From an uncultured Clostridiaceae bacterium (GTDB lineage: Bacteria; Bacillota; Clostridia; Clostridiales; Clostridiaceae): 64,000 nucleotides of DNA. The notes below the pieces were generated by a model. The model was given only the letters and a program-made list of their open reading frames with translations. It did not search any database and was not told where the DNA came from. The stretch lies in contig CAMJGD010000011.1 of assembly GCA_946405135.1 (NCBI GenBank), positions 45,343 through 109,342 on the forward strand, given 5' to 3'. The position numbers were made by a program, and so were the translations under genes. Shown here piece by piece: positions 10,947 through 19,775 of the stretch. Every line of letters starts with the position of its first letter. The first letter of the stretch is position 1.

Positions 10947-10976
10947 TTTAACTGCTCTTTTATGAGGTGAATATCT

Positions 10977-12074
10977 ATGGTTGATTTATTTGTAAATTGT
11001 GATGGCAAAAGGTTAAGATGCGGTTATACCACAGGATCTTGCGCAGCAGCAGCGGCTAAAGCAGCTACTATGCTTTTATATGACTTGGCTGAAAAAATAG
11101 ATTATATACATATAGATACCCCTAAAGGTATTTCCTTAAAGCTTCCTATAAATAAAATCATTAAAGGGAAAAATTTTGTAGAATGTTATGTGATGAAAGA
11201 TGGGGGAGATGACCCGGATGTAACTTCTGGAATTCTCATAGGTGCAAGAGCAGAAAAAAAAGAAAAAGGCTATAGTCTTAAGGGTGGAAAAGGTGTAGGT
11301 ACAGTAATGGGAGAGGGTTTATATGTAGACAAAGGAGAACCTGCCATAAATCCTGTACCAAGACTTATGATAGAAAAAGAAGTAGGAAAAGTTCTTCCAG
11401 AAGGTAAAGGAGTAGAGATTACCATAATGGTTCCTGAAGGAGAGGAAATAGCCAAAAAGACTTTTAATCCAAGACTTAACATACAGGGAGGTATATCTAT
11501 CTTAGGCACTACGGGGATAGTGACTCCTATGTCAGAAGAAGCTTTGAAAGAATCAATTAAAATGGAGATAGAACAGAAGGTAAAAAAGGGCAATAAGAGT
11601 TTAATTTTTGTTTTTGGAAATATGGGAGAAGAAGAAGCTTTAGCTTTAGGTTATAGTAGAGAAAAAATAGTTATTATATCAAATTTTGTAGGATACGCTC
11701 TAAATATAAGTGTAGAGAATAAAATAAAAGAAATAACCATAGTAGGGCATATAGGAAAGCTCTGCAAAATAGCTGCAGGATGTTTTCATACTCATAGCAG
11801 GGTCTGCGATGTTAGATTAGAAGTAATTGCTTTAGAGCTAGCCCTTTTAGGTGCGGATAAAAGTTTAGTAGAAGAAATATACTCACAAAAAACTACAGAA
11901 GGTGCTGTAAAAATTTTAAAGGAAAAATACAAAGATAAATATAAGGATATATATAAGCACATAGCAGAAAAGGTTAAGTATAAAATGGAACAATATAGTT
12001 ATAATTCTATAAATGTTAATGTAGTCATGTTTCACGGTTCAAAGAATACAGAGCTGCTCTATAGAATTTGCTGA
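10977..12074 (+). CDS. cbiD: Cobalt-precorrin-5B (C1)-methyltransferase
   Basis: The C1 methylase specific to the anaerobic pathway; it is unrelated to the other corrin methylases. The N-terminal signature [17 protein letters not shown] is diagnostic, followed by [12 protein letters not shown] and [14 protein letters not shown]. The C-terminal [23 protein letters not shown] includes the conserved FHTHS. 365 residues. GAGGTGA lies seven bases before ATG. Its presence, with cbiG and cbiK, settles that this is the oxygen-independent route. Confidence 0.97.
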   Translation: MVDLFVNCDGKRLRCGYTTGSCAAAAAKAATMLLYDLAEKIDYIHIDTPKGISLKLPINKIIKGKNFVECYVMKDGGDDPDVTSGILIGARAEKKEKGYSLKGGKGVGTVMGEGLYVDKGEPAINPVPRLMIEKEVGKVLPEGKGVEITIMVPEGEEIAKKTFNPRLNIQGGISILGTTGIVTPMSEEALKESIKMEIEQKVKKGNKSLIFVFGNMGEEEALALGYSREKIVIISNFVGYALNISVENKIKEITIVGHIGKLCKIAAGCFHTHSRVCDVRLEVIALELALLGADKSLVEEIYSQKTTEGAVKILKEKYKDKYKDIYKHIAEKVKYKMEQYSYNSINVNVVMFHGSKNTELLYRIC

Positions 12075-12090
12075 TAAATGGGGTGATAGT

Positions 12091-12711
12091 ATGGTTTATA
12101 TTGTTGGAATAGGCCCAGGGCATAGGGATTATATTTTACCTAAAGCTTTAGATACATTAGAAAAAAGTGATATTATATTAGGCTTTTACAGGGCTATAGA
12201 AAGCCTTAATTTTATAGCTGTTCCTAAAGTTAAAGTGCATAGTCTTAGGGAAATAATTGAATTTGTAATTAAAAATCCTAAAAAGACCATATCCATAGCT
12301 GCCTCTGGTGACCCAAACTTTTATGGAATATCATCTTATATTAAAAATAATTATGAAGGGGAAATAAATATAATTCCCGGATTAAGCTCATTTCAATATT
12401 TATGCACTAAGTTAAATAAGCCTTGGCAAAATGCTTATCTTGGGAGTTTACATGGCAGAGAAGCAGATTTTATAAAAATGGTTAAGGGAAATAAGCTTTC
12501 CATATGGCTGACAGACAGTAATAATTTCCCAGGAAATATATGTAACAGACTTTTAGAAAATAGTATGCATCCTAAAGTATACATAGGAGAAAATCTATCT
12601 TATGAAGAAGAAAAAATATACGAAGGATATCCAGAAGATTTTGTAAATAAAGATTTTAATGAGTTAAATGTGGTATTAATAGAAAACAATATAGATATCT
12701 TGGAGGAATAA
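12091..12711 (+). CDS. cbiE: Cobalt-precorrin-7 (C5)-methyltransferase
   Basis: SAM-dependent corrin methylase of the tetrapyrrole-methylase fold; it methylates C5. The N-terminus VYIVGIGPGHRDYILPKA is the GxGPG loop. AASGDPNFYGISSYI is the middle glycine-rich loop, and INIIPGLSSFQ follows. 206 residues. In many species cbiE is fused to cbiT (CobL). Here they are separate genes five bases apart, in the same order as in the fusion. Confidence 0.94.
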   Translation: MVYIVGIGPGHRDYILPKALDTLEKSDIILGFYRAIESLNFIAVPKVKVHSLREIIEFVIKNPKKTISIAASGDPNFYGISSYIKNNYEGEINIIPGLSSFQYLCTKLNKPWQNAYLGSLHGREADFIKMVKGNKLSIWLTDSNNFPGNICNRLLENSMHPKVYIGENLSYEEEKIYEGYPEDFVNKDFNELNVVLIENNIDILEE

Positions 12712-12716
12712 AACCC

Positions 12717-13286
12717 ATGATTTTTATAAAAGATGAAGAATTTTTAAGGGGAGAATCCCCTATGACCAAAGAAGAAGTTAGGATAATAAGTATAGCAAAA
12801 ATGGAACTGAAAGAAGATTATAGATGTTTAGATATAGGAGCAGGGACTGGTTCTGTATCTATTCAGATGGCTAAATTTTGCTTAAAGGGTAAAGTATTAG
12901 CTATTGAAAAAGAGGATAAAGCTATTCAAACTTTATATGAAAATATAAATAAGTTTGGGTGTCACAATATAGAAGTTATTAAAGGAGAAGCTTCAAATAT
13001 GCTAGATTCTATAGAGCCAGGATTTGATAGCATATTTGTAGGAGGAAGCGGAGGAAATATAGAAAACATAATAGAGAAAAGCAGTAACTTACTAAAACCT
13101 CAAGGCAGGATGATCTTAAACTTTGTTACCCTAGATAATGTATATAGAGCTATAAAAACTCTTGAAGATTTAGAATTTCATGTAGAGTGCAGTCAAATAG
13201 CTGTAAGCAAAGCTAGAGGAAAAAGCTATATGCTTTTTGCCAATAATCCAATTTTTATACTATGTGCTGAAAAAAGAAAAGAATAA
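12717..13286 (+). CDS. cbiT: Cobalt-precorrin-6B C15-methyltransferase (decarboxylating)
   Basis: Class I (Rossmann) methyltransferase that methylates C15 and decarboxylates the C12 acetate. The N-terminal IKDEEFLRGESPMTKEEVRI is typical of CbiT. SAM motif I is LDIGAGTGSVSIQMA, and the acidic residue LAIEKEDKA follows. FDSIFVGGSGGNIENII matches motif IV. 189 residues. The ATG overlaps no other gene, and the site GGAGGA lies at the end of cbiE. Works directly with CbiE. Confidence 0.95.
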   Translation: MIFIKDEEFLRGESPMTKEEVRIISIAKMELKEDYRCLDIGAGTGSVSIQMAKFCLKGKVLAIEKEDKAIQTLYENINKFGCHNIEVIKGEASNMLDSIEPGFDSIFVGGSGGNIENIIEKSSNLLKPQGRMILNFVTLDNVYRAIKTLEDLEFHVECSQIAVSKARGKSYMLFANNPIFILCAEKRKE

Positions 13287-13373
13287 AACAGGCTAAGTTA
13301 AAAGTGAATATTATTTAATATTAATAATTGAAATCAATTATATGAATTTACAGATTAGTCATAGGAGGATAAT

Positions 13374-14039
13374 ATGGGTAAACTTTATGGAGTTGGAGTT
13401 GGTCCTGGAGACAAAGAGTTATTAACTATAAAAGCTATAAAGGTTATAGAAAAATGTGATGTAGTTGTGGTACCTAGTGCTATGGCTGGAGGTAAGAGTA
13501 TAGCTTATGAAATTGCGGAAGACTATATAAAAAAGGATACTGAGATTTTAATTAAACATTTTCCTATGGGAGGAGAAGAACAAGAAGAAAAGATTTATGA
13601 AGCTTTTAAATCCATTGAAGAAAAGTTAAAACAAGGAAAAGATGTAGCATTTTTAACCATAGGGGATCCTTTTGTTTACAGCACCTACATATATTTGCTT
13701 AAGTACATAGAAGAACATGGCTATGAAACAGAAACCATACCAGGTATAACTTCATTTTGTGCTTGTGCAAGTCTTGCAAATCAGCCTTTAGTCATAGGTG
13801 ATGAGCCACTTTTAATACTTCCTGCTTCTAGATTAGATTCTATAAAAGATGAAAAATATGTGGTTATAATGAAGGTATACAAGGTAGAAAAGCAAGTTAT
13901 AGATTTTCTTGAGCACAAAGGTTATGACTACATTTATATAAAAAGGGCAGGAAGAGAAGGACAAAAAGTTTTAAAGCATAAAGAAGATATATTAAAAGAA
14001 AAAGAATATATGTCCATAATAATAGCTACTAAGAGGTGA
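13374..14039 (+). CDS. cbiL: Cobalt-precorrin-2 (C20)-methyltransferase
   Basis: Tetrapyrrole methylase acting first after cobalt insertion. KLYGVGVGPGDKELLTIKA and the CbiL-typical VVVPSAMAGGKSIAYEIA distinguish it from the other methylases in the cluster. FLTIGDPFVYSTYIYL and IPGITSFCACASLA complete the fold motifs. 221 residues. AGGAGGA at about 13364-13370. An 87-base AT-rich spacer without a gene separates it from cbiT, the longest gap since hemC; I see no terminator in it, but a secondary promoter is possible. Confidence 0.95.
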   Translation: MGKLYGVGVGPGDKELLTIKAIKVIEKCDVVVVPSAMAGGKSIAYEIAEDYIKKDTEILIKHFPMGGEEQEEKIYEAFKSIEEKLKQGKDVAFLTIGDPFVYSTYIYLLKYIEEHGYETETIPGITSFCACASLANQPLVIGDEPLLILPASRLDSIKDEKYVVIMKVYKVEKQVIDFLEHKGYDYIYIKRAGREGQKVLKHKEDILKEKEYMSIIIATKR

Positions 14040-14043
14040 TAAA

Positions 14044-14799
14044 ATGGTATATTTTATTGGAGCAGGACCAGGAGATGTGGATTTAATAACAGTAAAAGGA
14101 AGAGATATTTTAGGTAAAGCAGATACAGTTATATATGCAGGTTCTTTAGTAAGCAGTGAGCATTTAGAATTTTGCAAAACAGGAGTGGAAGTCTATAATT
14201 CTGCTTCCATGACTTTAGAAGAAGTAATAGAAGTTATGAAAAAAGGTGAAAGTGAAAATAAGCTTATAGTAAGGCTTCATACAGGAGATCCTTCTATATA
14301 TGGAGCTATAAAAGAGCAGATGGATGAGCTAGACAAGTTAAATATTTCCTATGAAGTTATACCAGGGGTTAGCTCATTTTCCGCAGCAGCGGCAGCTATA
14401 AAAAAAGAATTTACATTACCTTCTGTAAGTCAAACTGTTATTTTAACAAGAGTAGAAGGAAGAACACCGGTGCCTTCTACACAAGATATTGAAATCCTTG
14501 CAAAAACTCAAGCTTCCATGGCTATATTTTTATCTGTTTCCATGATAGATAAAGTTGTAGATAAATTAAAAAAAGGCTATGGAAGAGAAGATGTACCTAT
14601 AGCTGTAATAGAAAGAGCTACTTGGGAAGATCAAAGAATTATTTATGGTACTTTAGAAAATATAGCTGAAAAGGTAAAAGCTTTTAATATAACAAAATGT
14701 GCACAGATATTAGTAGGAGATTTTATTCAATGCCATTATGAAAAAAGTTATCTTTATGATAAAGAATTTACTCATATGTATAGAAAGGGATTAAAATGA
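14044..14799 (+). CDS. cbiF: Cobalt-precorrin-4 (C11)-methyltransferase
   Basis: Methylates C11 of cobalt-precorrin-4. Signature VYFIGAGPGDVDLITVKGRDIL, followed by VIYAGSLVSSEHLEFCK, where the LV...L pattern is CbiF/CobM-specific. VRLHTGDPSIYGAIKEQMD and YEVIPGVSSFSAAAAAI give the remaining methylase motifs. 251 residues. Its stop overlaps the start of cbiG by four bases (ATGA), which suggests coupled translation of successive enzymes. Confidence 0.96.
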   Translation: MVYFIGAGPGDVDLITVKGRDILGKADTVIYAGSLVSSEHLEFCKTGVEVYNSASMTLEEVIEVMKKGESENKLIVRLHTGDPSIYGAIKEQMDELDKLNISYEVIPGVSSFSAAAAAIKKEFTLPSVSQTVILTRVEGRTPVPSTQDIEILAKTQASMAIFLSVSMIDKVVDKLKKGYGREDVPIAVIERATWEDQRIIYGTLENIAEKVKAFNITKCAQILVGDFIQCHYEKSYLYDKEFTHMYRKGLK

Positions 14800-15803
14800 A
14801 CACAGCCATAGTAACTTTTACCCTTCAAGGAAATGAAATAGTGAAAAAACTTTCAAAGACCATGACTTTAGTTCATTATAGCAAAGAACTATGTGAAGAT
14901 TTTCAGTTAAGCAAATTGACTAAAACACTTATGGAGCAGTATGATGCCATCATATTTGTAGGAGCTTTAGGTATAGCTGTAAGAGCCATAGCACCATATA
15001 TAACCTCAAAAGATAAAGATCCTGCAGTAATAGTTATTGATAATGGCTGTAAATATGTTATCAGCCTGTTAAGTGGTCACTTAGGTGGAGCTAATGAGCT
15101 TTGTCTAAAATTAAGCAGTATACTAAAAGCTGAAGCTGTAATCACCACTGCTACAGATAGCTTAGGCATAGAAGCCCCAGATATAGTAGCTAAAAATCAT
15201 GGGCTTTTGATTGAAGATTTAAAAAAGGCTAAAGTTATATCTTCATTGCTGGTAGCAGGAAAAAAGGTAGCCTTTTATGACGAAAAAGGTATTATAAGCT
15301 TACCTTCTGGTTATGTGCCTAAGTCACAAAATTTAGAGCAGTTTTCTGCGTTAGTTTTAGTTACTAACAAAATAAAAAATATTGAAGAAGATTCATGGGA
15401 AATACCGGTTTTGAGGCTCATAAGAAAAGATATAGTCCTTGGTATAGGTTGCAAAAAAAATTATTCTGAAGAGACTATGCTAGAAAAAGTGAAACAGGCT
15501 TTAATGGATAATAATATAGATTTTAGAGCAGTGAAAGCCTTAGCTACAGTAGAGATAAAAAAGGATGAAAGAGCCATAATAAAACTTAAAGAGGCTTTAA
15601 ACTGTAATATTAATATATTTACTCTAGAAGAAATAAAAAGGGTTCAGCATAAATATGAAGGAAGCGATTTTGTGGAAAATGTATTGGGAGTAAGAGCAGT
15701 ATGTGAGCCTTGCGTGGAGCTTTCTGGAGCAAAATGCTTAACTTATAAGTTGAATTTAGGAGGCATGACCCTTTGTATAGGAGAAATGGGGGATAAACTG
15801 TGA
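14796..15803 (+). CDS. cbiG: Cobalt-precorrin-5A hydrolase
   Basis: Opens the delta-lactone of cobalt-precorrin-5A and releases acetaldehyde from C20, a step found only in the anaerobic pathway. Motifs: FVGALGIAVRAIAPYITSK, ISLLSGHLGGANELC and ITTATDSLGIEAPD. The C-terminal CbiG domain starts around residue 208 with VLGIGCKKNYSEE and contains GVRAVCEPCVELSGA. 335 residues. Overlaps cbiF and cbiJ by four bases each. Confidence 0.95.
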   Translation: MNTAIVTFTLQGNEIVKKLSKTMTLVHYSKELCEDFQLSKLTKTLMEQYDAIIFVGALGIAVRAIAPYITSKDKDPAVIVIDNGCKYVISLLSGHLGGANELCLKLSSILKAEAVITTATDSLGIEAPDIVAKNHGLLIEDLKKAKVISSLLVAGKKVAFYDEKGIISLPSGYVPKSQNLEQFSALVLVTNKIKNIEEDSWEIPVLRLIRKDIVLGIGCKKNYSEETMLEKVKQALMDNNIDFRAVKALATVEIKKDERAIIKLKEALNCNINIFTLEEIKRVQHKYEGSDFVENVLGVRAVCEPCVELSGAKCLTYKLNLGGMTLCIGEMGDKL

Positions 15804-16579
15804 TAGGTCTTATACTTGGAACTTCTGAAGGTAAGAAAATACTGTCTATGCTAAATGATTTTACAGAAGATATATTTATAACTACAGCTACAACTTATGG
15901 CGGGGAACTATTGAAAGATTATAAGTATAAAGAGCTAAATACTAAACCTTTAAATAAAGAAGAATTAAAAGAAAAAATAATTAAAAATAAAATAAATATT
16001 CTTGTGGATGCTTCCCATCCTTATGCTTCTGAAATAACAAGCAATGCTATAGAAGTTTGTAAACAGTTAAAAATAAAATATATAAGGTATGAAAGACCTT
16101 CTGTGGTAAAAAAGTATACACAGTATGAAAAATTAGTTTGGGCAAAAAACTATGATGAGCTAGGAGAAAAGCTGAAAAATATTAATGGAGTAATATTAAA
16201 TACCACAGGTAGCAGAAATGTAGAAAAGTTTAAAGAGTTTAAGCTTAAAAATAGAATTATACATAGGGTACTCCCTACAGTAGAATCTATAAAAAAGTGC
16301 ATAGAGTCAGGCATTGCAGTAGAAGATATTTTGGCAGTGAAAGGACCTGTAGGAAAAGAACTTAACAGGGCCTTTATAGATGAGTATAGTGCTAAGGCTA
16401 TAGTTATGAAAGATAGCGGAGTCCAAGGAGGCACTGAAGAAAAGATTGAAGCGGCAATGGAATCAGATATATGGATTTTTGTTATAGAAAGAAGCAGTAA
16501 AAACTATGAAATATGCTTTAATGATGAAAGAAATCTAGTGGAGTATTTGAAGAAAATTTGTAAAGGATTAAAAAATTAA
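15800..16579 (+). CDS. cbiJ: Cobalt-precorrin-6A reductase
   Basis: NAD(P)H-dependent reduction of the corrin macrocycle. The N-terminus IGLILGTSEGKKIL is the CbiJ/CobK dinucleotide loop. LVDASHPYASEITSNAIEVC, IRYERPSVV and KDSGVQGGTEEKIEAA are family landmarks. 259 residues. GTG start at 15800 overlaps the cbiG stop (GTGA), and GGGGGA lies upstream. Followed by a 41-base spacer before cbiH. Confidence 0.94.
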   Translation: MIGLILGTSEGKKILSMLNDFTEDIFITTATTYGGELLKDYKYKELNTKPLNKEELKEKIIKNKINILVDASHPYASEITSNAIEVCKQLKIKYIRYERPSVVKKYTQYEKLVWAKNYDELGEKLKNINGVILNTTGSRNVEKFKEFKLKNRIIHRVLPTVESIKKCIESGIAVEDILAVKGPVGKELNRAFIDEYSAKAIVMKDSGVQGGTEEKIEAAMESDIWIFVIERSSKNYEICFNDERNLVEYLKKICKGLKN

Positions 16580-16620
16580 ACTTTAAAACATAAATTTTAA
16601 AAGAGAAAAGGAGAGTTACT

Positions 16621-17343
16621 TTGAAAAAGCTATATGTAATAGGTATAGGTCCTGGAGGATTAGAACATATGACTTTAAAAGCAAAAAAAGCTATAGAGGA
16701 AAGTGAAGTTATAGTAGGATATACAAAGTACATAGATATGATAAAAGATTTAATAGGTGATAGGGAAATATTTTCTACAGCTATGAGGGGAGAAGAAGAA
16801 AGGTGCAAAAAAGCATTAGAGATGGCTCATTCTAAGGTGGTTTCAGTGATAAGTACTGGTGACAGCGGAATATATGGCATGGCAGGACTTATATTAGAGC
16901 TATGTAAAGAAGAAGATATGCCTTTTATAGAGATAGTCCCTGGAGTAACTGCTTCTTCTGCAGCAGCATCTTTAGTAGGAGCACCTCTCATGCATGATAA
17001 TTGCAATATTAGCTTAAGTGATCTTATGACACCTTATGAGCAGATAAAAAAGAGAGTAGACATGGCAGCAGCTGGAGACTTTGTTATATCCATATATAAT
17101 CCTAAAAGTAAGGGAAGACCTCATTATCTTATGGAGTGTATAAATATAATAAAAAACTATAGAAAAGGCACTACTCCTGTAGCTGTGGTAAGAAATGCAC
17201 TAAGGCAGCAGGAGGAATATAACATTTTTACTTTAGATGATTTTGATGACAGCAAGGTAGATATGTTTTCCATTGTAATCATAGGAAATAGTCAAAGTTA
17301 TGTTAAACATGGAAAGGTTATAACGCCTAGAGGATATTTGTAA
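16621..17343 (+). CDS. cbiH: Cobalt-precorrin-3B (C17)-methyltransferase
   Basis: Ring-contracting methylase acting on cobalt-precorrin-3. KLYVIGIGPGGLEHMTLKAK and EVIVGYTKYIDMIKDL are the CbiH/CobJ-type opening. ISTGDSGIYGMAGLILEL and VPGVTASSAAASLVGAPLMHD follow, and ISIYNPKSKGRPHYL is characteristic of the C17 enzyme. 240 residues. TTG start behind AAAAGGAGAG. Last enzyme of the operon; the next feature is a promoter and cobalamin riboswitch. Confidence 0.95.
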   Translation: MKKLYVIGIGPGGLEHMTLKAKKAIEESEVIVGYTKYIDMIKDLIGDREIFSTAMRGEEERCKKALEMAHSKVVSVISTGDSGIYGMAGLILELCKEEDMPFIEIVPGVTASSAAASLVGAPLMHDNCNISLSDLMTPYEQIKKRVDMAAAGDFVISIYNPKSKGRPHYLMECINIIKNYRKGTTPVAVVRNALRQQEEYNIFTLDDFDDSKVDMFSIVIIGNSQSYVKHGKVITPRGYL

Positions 17344-17360
17344 TTTAATATATATAACAG

Positions 17361-17389
17361 TTGTAAAAATATATAAAATGTAATAATAT
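17361..17389 (+). promoter_or_regulatory. Candidate sigma-A promoter of the cbiMNQ riboswitch transcript
   Basis: A -35 TTGTAA (17361-17366) lies 17 bases before a -10 TAATAT (17384-17389). This puts the start point about 30 bases before the first paired base of the riboswitch. Inferred by consensus match only. Confidence 0.45.
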
Positions 17390-17428
17390 GATATTAGAAA
17401 GTTTATTACTTTGTAAAAATTAAATAGA

Positions 17429-17589
17429 AATTTAGGTGCCTCTTTAACTAGAGGTGAAAAGGGAATGCGGTTTAAATCCGCAGCAGCCCCCGCTACTGTA
17501 TTTGAGGACGAGCCTTAATTTAATCCACTTCTTTTATGAGGGAAGGATAAGGTGAGGATGAATCTTAAGCCAGGAGACCTGCCTAAATT
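17429..17589 (+). ncRNA. Cobalamin (AdoCbl) riboswitch aptamer
   Basis: The closing stem pairs 17429-17436 with 17582-17589. The core holds GAATGCGGTTTAAATCCGCA and the conserved CAGCCCCCGCTACTG. The B12 box GCCAGGAGACCTGCC is at 17569-17583. With bound cobalamin, such switches turn off transport genes through a terminator. Here two terminators follow and cbiM begins 194 bases later, so cobalt uptake should be repressed when B12 is plentiful (inference from family behaviour). Confidence 0.95.
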
Positions 17590-17639
17590 GAAATATGAAA
17601 GCTTTCGGAGGGAAAGTCTGTCTATACATGACAAGATAC

Positions 17640-17660
17640 CCAGCTTTTGCTGGTTTTTTT
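17640..17660 (+). terminator. First (short) intrinsic terminator of the riboswitch expression platform
   Basis: A five-base-pair CCAGC/GCTGG stem with a TTTT loop is followed by seven T. AAAGCT within a GAAAGCTTTC palindrome at about 17600 can pair with AGCTTT of this hairpin, so it may be the switchable terminator (inference). Confidence 0.7.
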
Positions 17661-17666
17661 GTTTAT

Positions 17667-17695
17667 AACAGCACCTCTTTTGGTGCTGTTTTTTT
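17667..17695 (+). terminator. Second, stronger terminator after the riboswitch
   Basis: A nine-base-pair AACAGCACC/GGTGCTGTT stem with a six-base loop and a run of seven T. It comes just six bases after the first terminator's T-run, so the leader has two stop signals in tandem. Confidence 0.85.
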
Positions 17696-17702
17696 ATAAA
17701 TG

Positions 17703-17742
17703 AAGTGATGGCCATCACTTAGTATGTTTATTTAATCATACT
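17703..17742. promoter_or_regulatory. Two adjacent dyads between the riboswitch terminators and cbiM
   Basis: 17703-17720 is a perfect 18-base palindrome, AAGTGATGGCCATCACTT. Directly after it, 17721-17742 is an inverted repeat of AGTATGTTTA against TAATCATACT with a two-base spacer, matching 9 of 10. No T-run follows, so these are not terminators. They look like protein-binding operators, possibly for a metal regulator, but no family is identified. Confidence 0.5.
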
Positions 17743-17783
17743 ATCCTTCAAATTAAAGTAATAAAAAATAGGGGGAAAAATAA

Positions 17784-18506
17784 ATGAAGAAAAAAACTGT
17801 GTTTTTATTAGCTATGTCATTATTCCTATTAACCAGCTATGGTGTAAATGCTATGCATATAGCTGAAGGATTTTTAAGTCCTGCATGGTGTGGTGTATAT
17901 TTTGTATTAAGCGCACCATTTTTTATAATGGGTATTAGAGATATTAAAAAGAAAACTTCTAAGAGTAAGGATCTTAAGATGCTTTTAGCTCTTGTAGCAG
18001 CTTATGCTTTTGTGCTTTCTGCTATGAAACTTCCTTCTGTTACAGGTAGCAGTTCTCATCCTACAGGTACAGGTCTTGGAGCTATAATATTCGGACCTTT
18101 TACAATGAGTGTACTTGGTAGTATAGTTTTGCTGTTTCAAGCCTTATTTTTGGCTCATGGAGGCATAACTACTTTAGGAGCTAATACTTTTTCTATGGGC
18201 ATAGTAGGACCTATAGTTTCTTATTTGATTTATATAGGGTTAAAAAATAAAAATAAGAAAGTAGCTGTATTTTTGGCTGCCGCTTTAGGAGATTTAACCA
18301 CTTATATAGTAACCTCTATACAGCTTGCACTAGCTTTCCCAGCAACCACTGGCGGCTTTTTAGCTTCCTTTCAGAAGTTTATATCCATATTTGCTGTAAC
18401 TCAAATACCTCTTGCTATTATTGAAGGATTATTAACCGTTGGCATATTTGAATTTATAGAAACTCATTCTAAAGATGAGCTTGAATTGCTAAGTGAGGTG
18501 AAATAA
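17784..18506 (+). CDS. cbiM: Cobalt ECF transporter substrate-binding membrane protein CbiM
   Basis: Metal-capturing S component of the cobalt importer. Residues 1-23 form a cleavable signal ending VNA. Cleavage would expose Met24-His25 of MHIAEGFLSPAWC, and the free N-terminal Met-His is the metal ligand in the CbiM/NikM family. GSSSHPTGTGLGAIIFGP supplies the second conserved histidine. About six further hydrophobic segments. 240 residues. Follows the cobalamin riboswitch, so it is probably repressed by B12. RBS AGGGGGA before ATG. Confidence 0.95.
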   Translation: MKKKTVFLLAMSLFLLTSYGVNAMHIAEGFLSPAWCGVYFVLSAPFFIMGIRDIKKKTSKSKDLKMLLALVAAYAFVLSAMKLPSVTGSSSHPTGTGLGAIIFGPFTMSVLGSIVLLFQALFLAHGGITTLGANTFSMGIVGPIVSYLIYIGLKNKNKKVAVFLAAALGDLTTYIVTSIQLALAFPATTGGFLASFQKFISIFAVTQIPLAIIEGLLTVGIFEFIETHSKDELELLSEVK

Positions 18507-18507
18507 T

Positions 18508-18783
18508 TTGAAAAAGAAAAATTTGATAATTGTAATATTGTGTGTAGTTTTAATATTAGGAGCCCTAGTAATAGGAAGAAATGGTGAGTTTAATGGGGCA
18601 GATGATAGAGCAGAAGAAGCGATAACAGAAATTGATTCATCCTATAAGCCTTGGTTTGAAAGTTTATGGGAACCACCTTCAGGAGAAATAGAAAGCTTTT
18701 TATTTTCTTTGCAGGCAGCTATAGGTGCAGGATTTATAGGTTATTATGTTGGCAAAAAAACTAGATGTTCAGAGAAATCATAG
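18508..18783 (+). CDS. cbiN: Cobalt transport accessory protein CbiN
   Basis: Small membrane subunit required with CbiM for cobalt loading. Residues about 4-23 are a first membrane segment. The extracytoplasmic loop has DSSYKPWFESLWEPPSGEIE, typical of CbiN, and residues about 65-85 form the second segment. 91 residues. TTG start behind GAGGTGA, one base after the cbiM stop. The 3' end overlaps cbiQ by 19 bases. Confidence 0.93.
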   Translation: MKKKNLIIVILCVVLILGALVIGRNGEFNGADDRAEEAITEIDSSYKPWFESLWEPPSGEIESFLFSLQAAIGAGFIGYYVGKKTRCSEKS

Positions 18784-19466
18784 CTTTATCTAAAACAAGT
18801 AATGAAGCGCTGAAACATCCTTTAGAGAAAATTATACTATGCATTATACCCATAATAGCCTTAGGATTTAGCAAAAGCTTTATACCTTTAATAATAAATA
18901 TAATATTTTTTATAGGAATGAATTTGATAAAAAAACATTCCTATAAGATAGTATTAAAGTTTTCTTTAGGCACTGCTTTATTTGCATCTATTTCAGCTAT
19001 AACTTTTGTATTTGATTATGGAATAGCCTATACTTTGCTTATTATACTTAAAGCTTTTTCTGCAGGATTGTGCATTGCATATTTATCCCTTACTACTCCT
19101 ATGGATGATATACTTAATATGCTGCATAAAATCGATGCTTTAAAGGAAGTCTGTGATATAGCAAAAAATATGGAGCGTTTTATTATCTTGCTGGAAGATG
19201 AATATGTTATAATGATAAATTCTGTGAAAAGCAGAAATGGATTTGCAAATTTTAATCTTAAGGTTAAAAATATGGGAAAGATAGCAGGACTTTTATTTAT
19301 AAATACTATGAAGAGATGGCGGGATATAAAAGATGCCATTAATACCAGGTGTTACAGAGGAGAACTGGCATACATGGCTGTTTATTCTCATATGAACATG
19401 AAAAATTCAATACTTATAATAATATATTTATGTATACTTTTATCAGTGGTATTAATAACTTTATAA
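18765..19466 (+). CDS. cbiQ: Cobalt ECF transporter transmembrane (T) component CbiQ
   Basis: T component that couples the ATPases to CbiM. 233 residues with several hydrophobic segments (about 23-50, 60-100 and 205-230) and a cytoplasmic helical region. The coupling motif region is DAINTRCYRGEL, which matches the basic Ala-Arg-Gly-type motif of T proteins. ATG 18765 lies inside cbiN. The operon ends here: a terminator follows 18 bases after the stop, and no cbiO ATPase gene is present. Confidence 0.92.
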   Translation: MFREIIALSKTSNEALKHPLEKIILCIIPIIALGFSKSFIPLIINIIFFIGMNLIKKHSYKIVLKFSLGTALFASISAITFVFDYGIAYTLLIILKAFSAGLCIAYLSLTTPMDDILNMLHKIDALKEVCDIAKNMERFIILLEDEYVIMINSVKSRNGFANFNLKVKNMGKIAGLLFINTMKRWRDIKDAINTRCYRGELAYMAVYSHMNMKNSILIIIYLCILLSVVLITL

Positions 19467-19484
19467 TTTTATTTAAATATTTTA

Positions 19485-19510
19485 GGCTGTTTTATTACAG
19501 CCCTTTTTTT
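19485..19510 (+). terminator. Intrinsic terminator of cbiMNQ
   Basis: GGCTGT (19485-19490) pairs with ACAGCC (19497-19502), followed by C and seven T. The rest of the interval to 19775 is very AT-rich. A TATAAT at 19700-19705 may be a -10 for the next gene, but no good -35 is visible. Confidence 0.85.
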
Positions 19511-19775
19511 ATCATTTAATTTATATAACTTTTTTCAATTAACACTGAGATGGATAACGTTGGTTTTAGCGACACACTTATATATAAATTTAAATAATGG
19601 TAAAAAATGTTATATCATAAATTTGAAAAAAGTATTATAATTGAAAATGATATAGTAACTAAATTGTTAGATGAGTCTTTCATTATATTTTAAATGTTGT
19701 ATAATATATTATATAATAATAATTTTCAGTTGAAATTAGTTATTTAAAATTGCAGTTGAGAAAGGACGTGATGTT

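Noticed and set aside
17722..17741. NikR operator before cbiM (GTATG...TCATAC)
   Set aside because: Half-sites resemble those of NikR, but the gap is 8 bases, not 16, so the match is not good enough to name the regulator.
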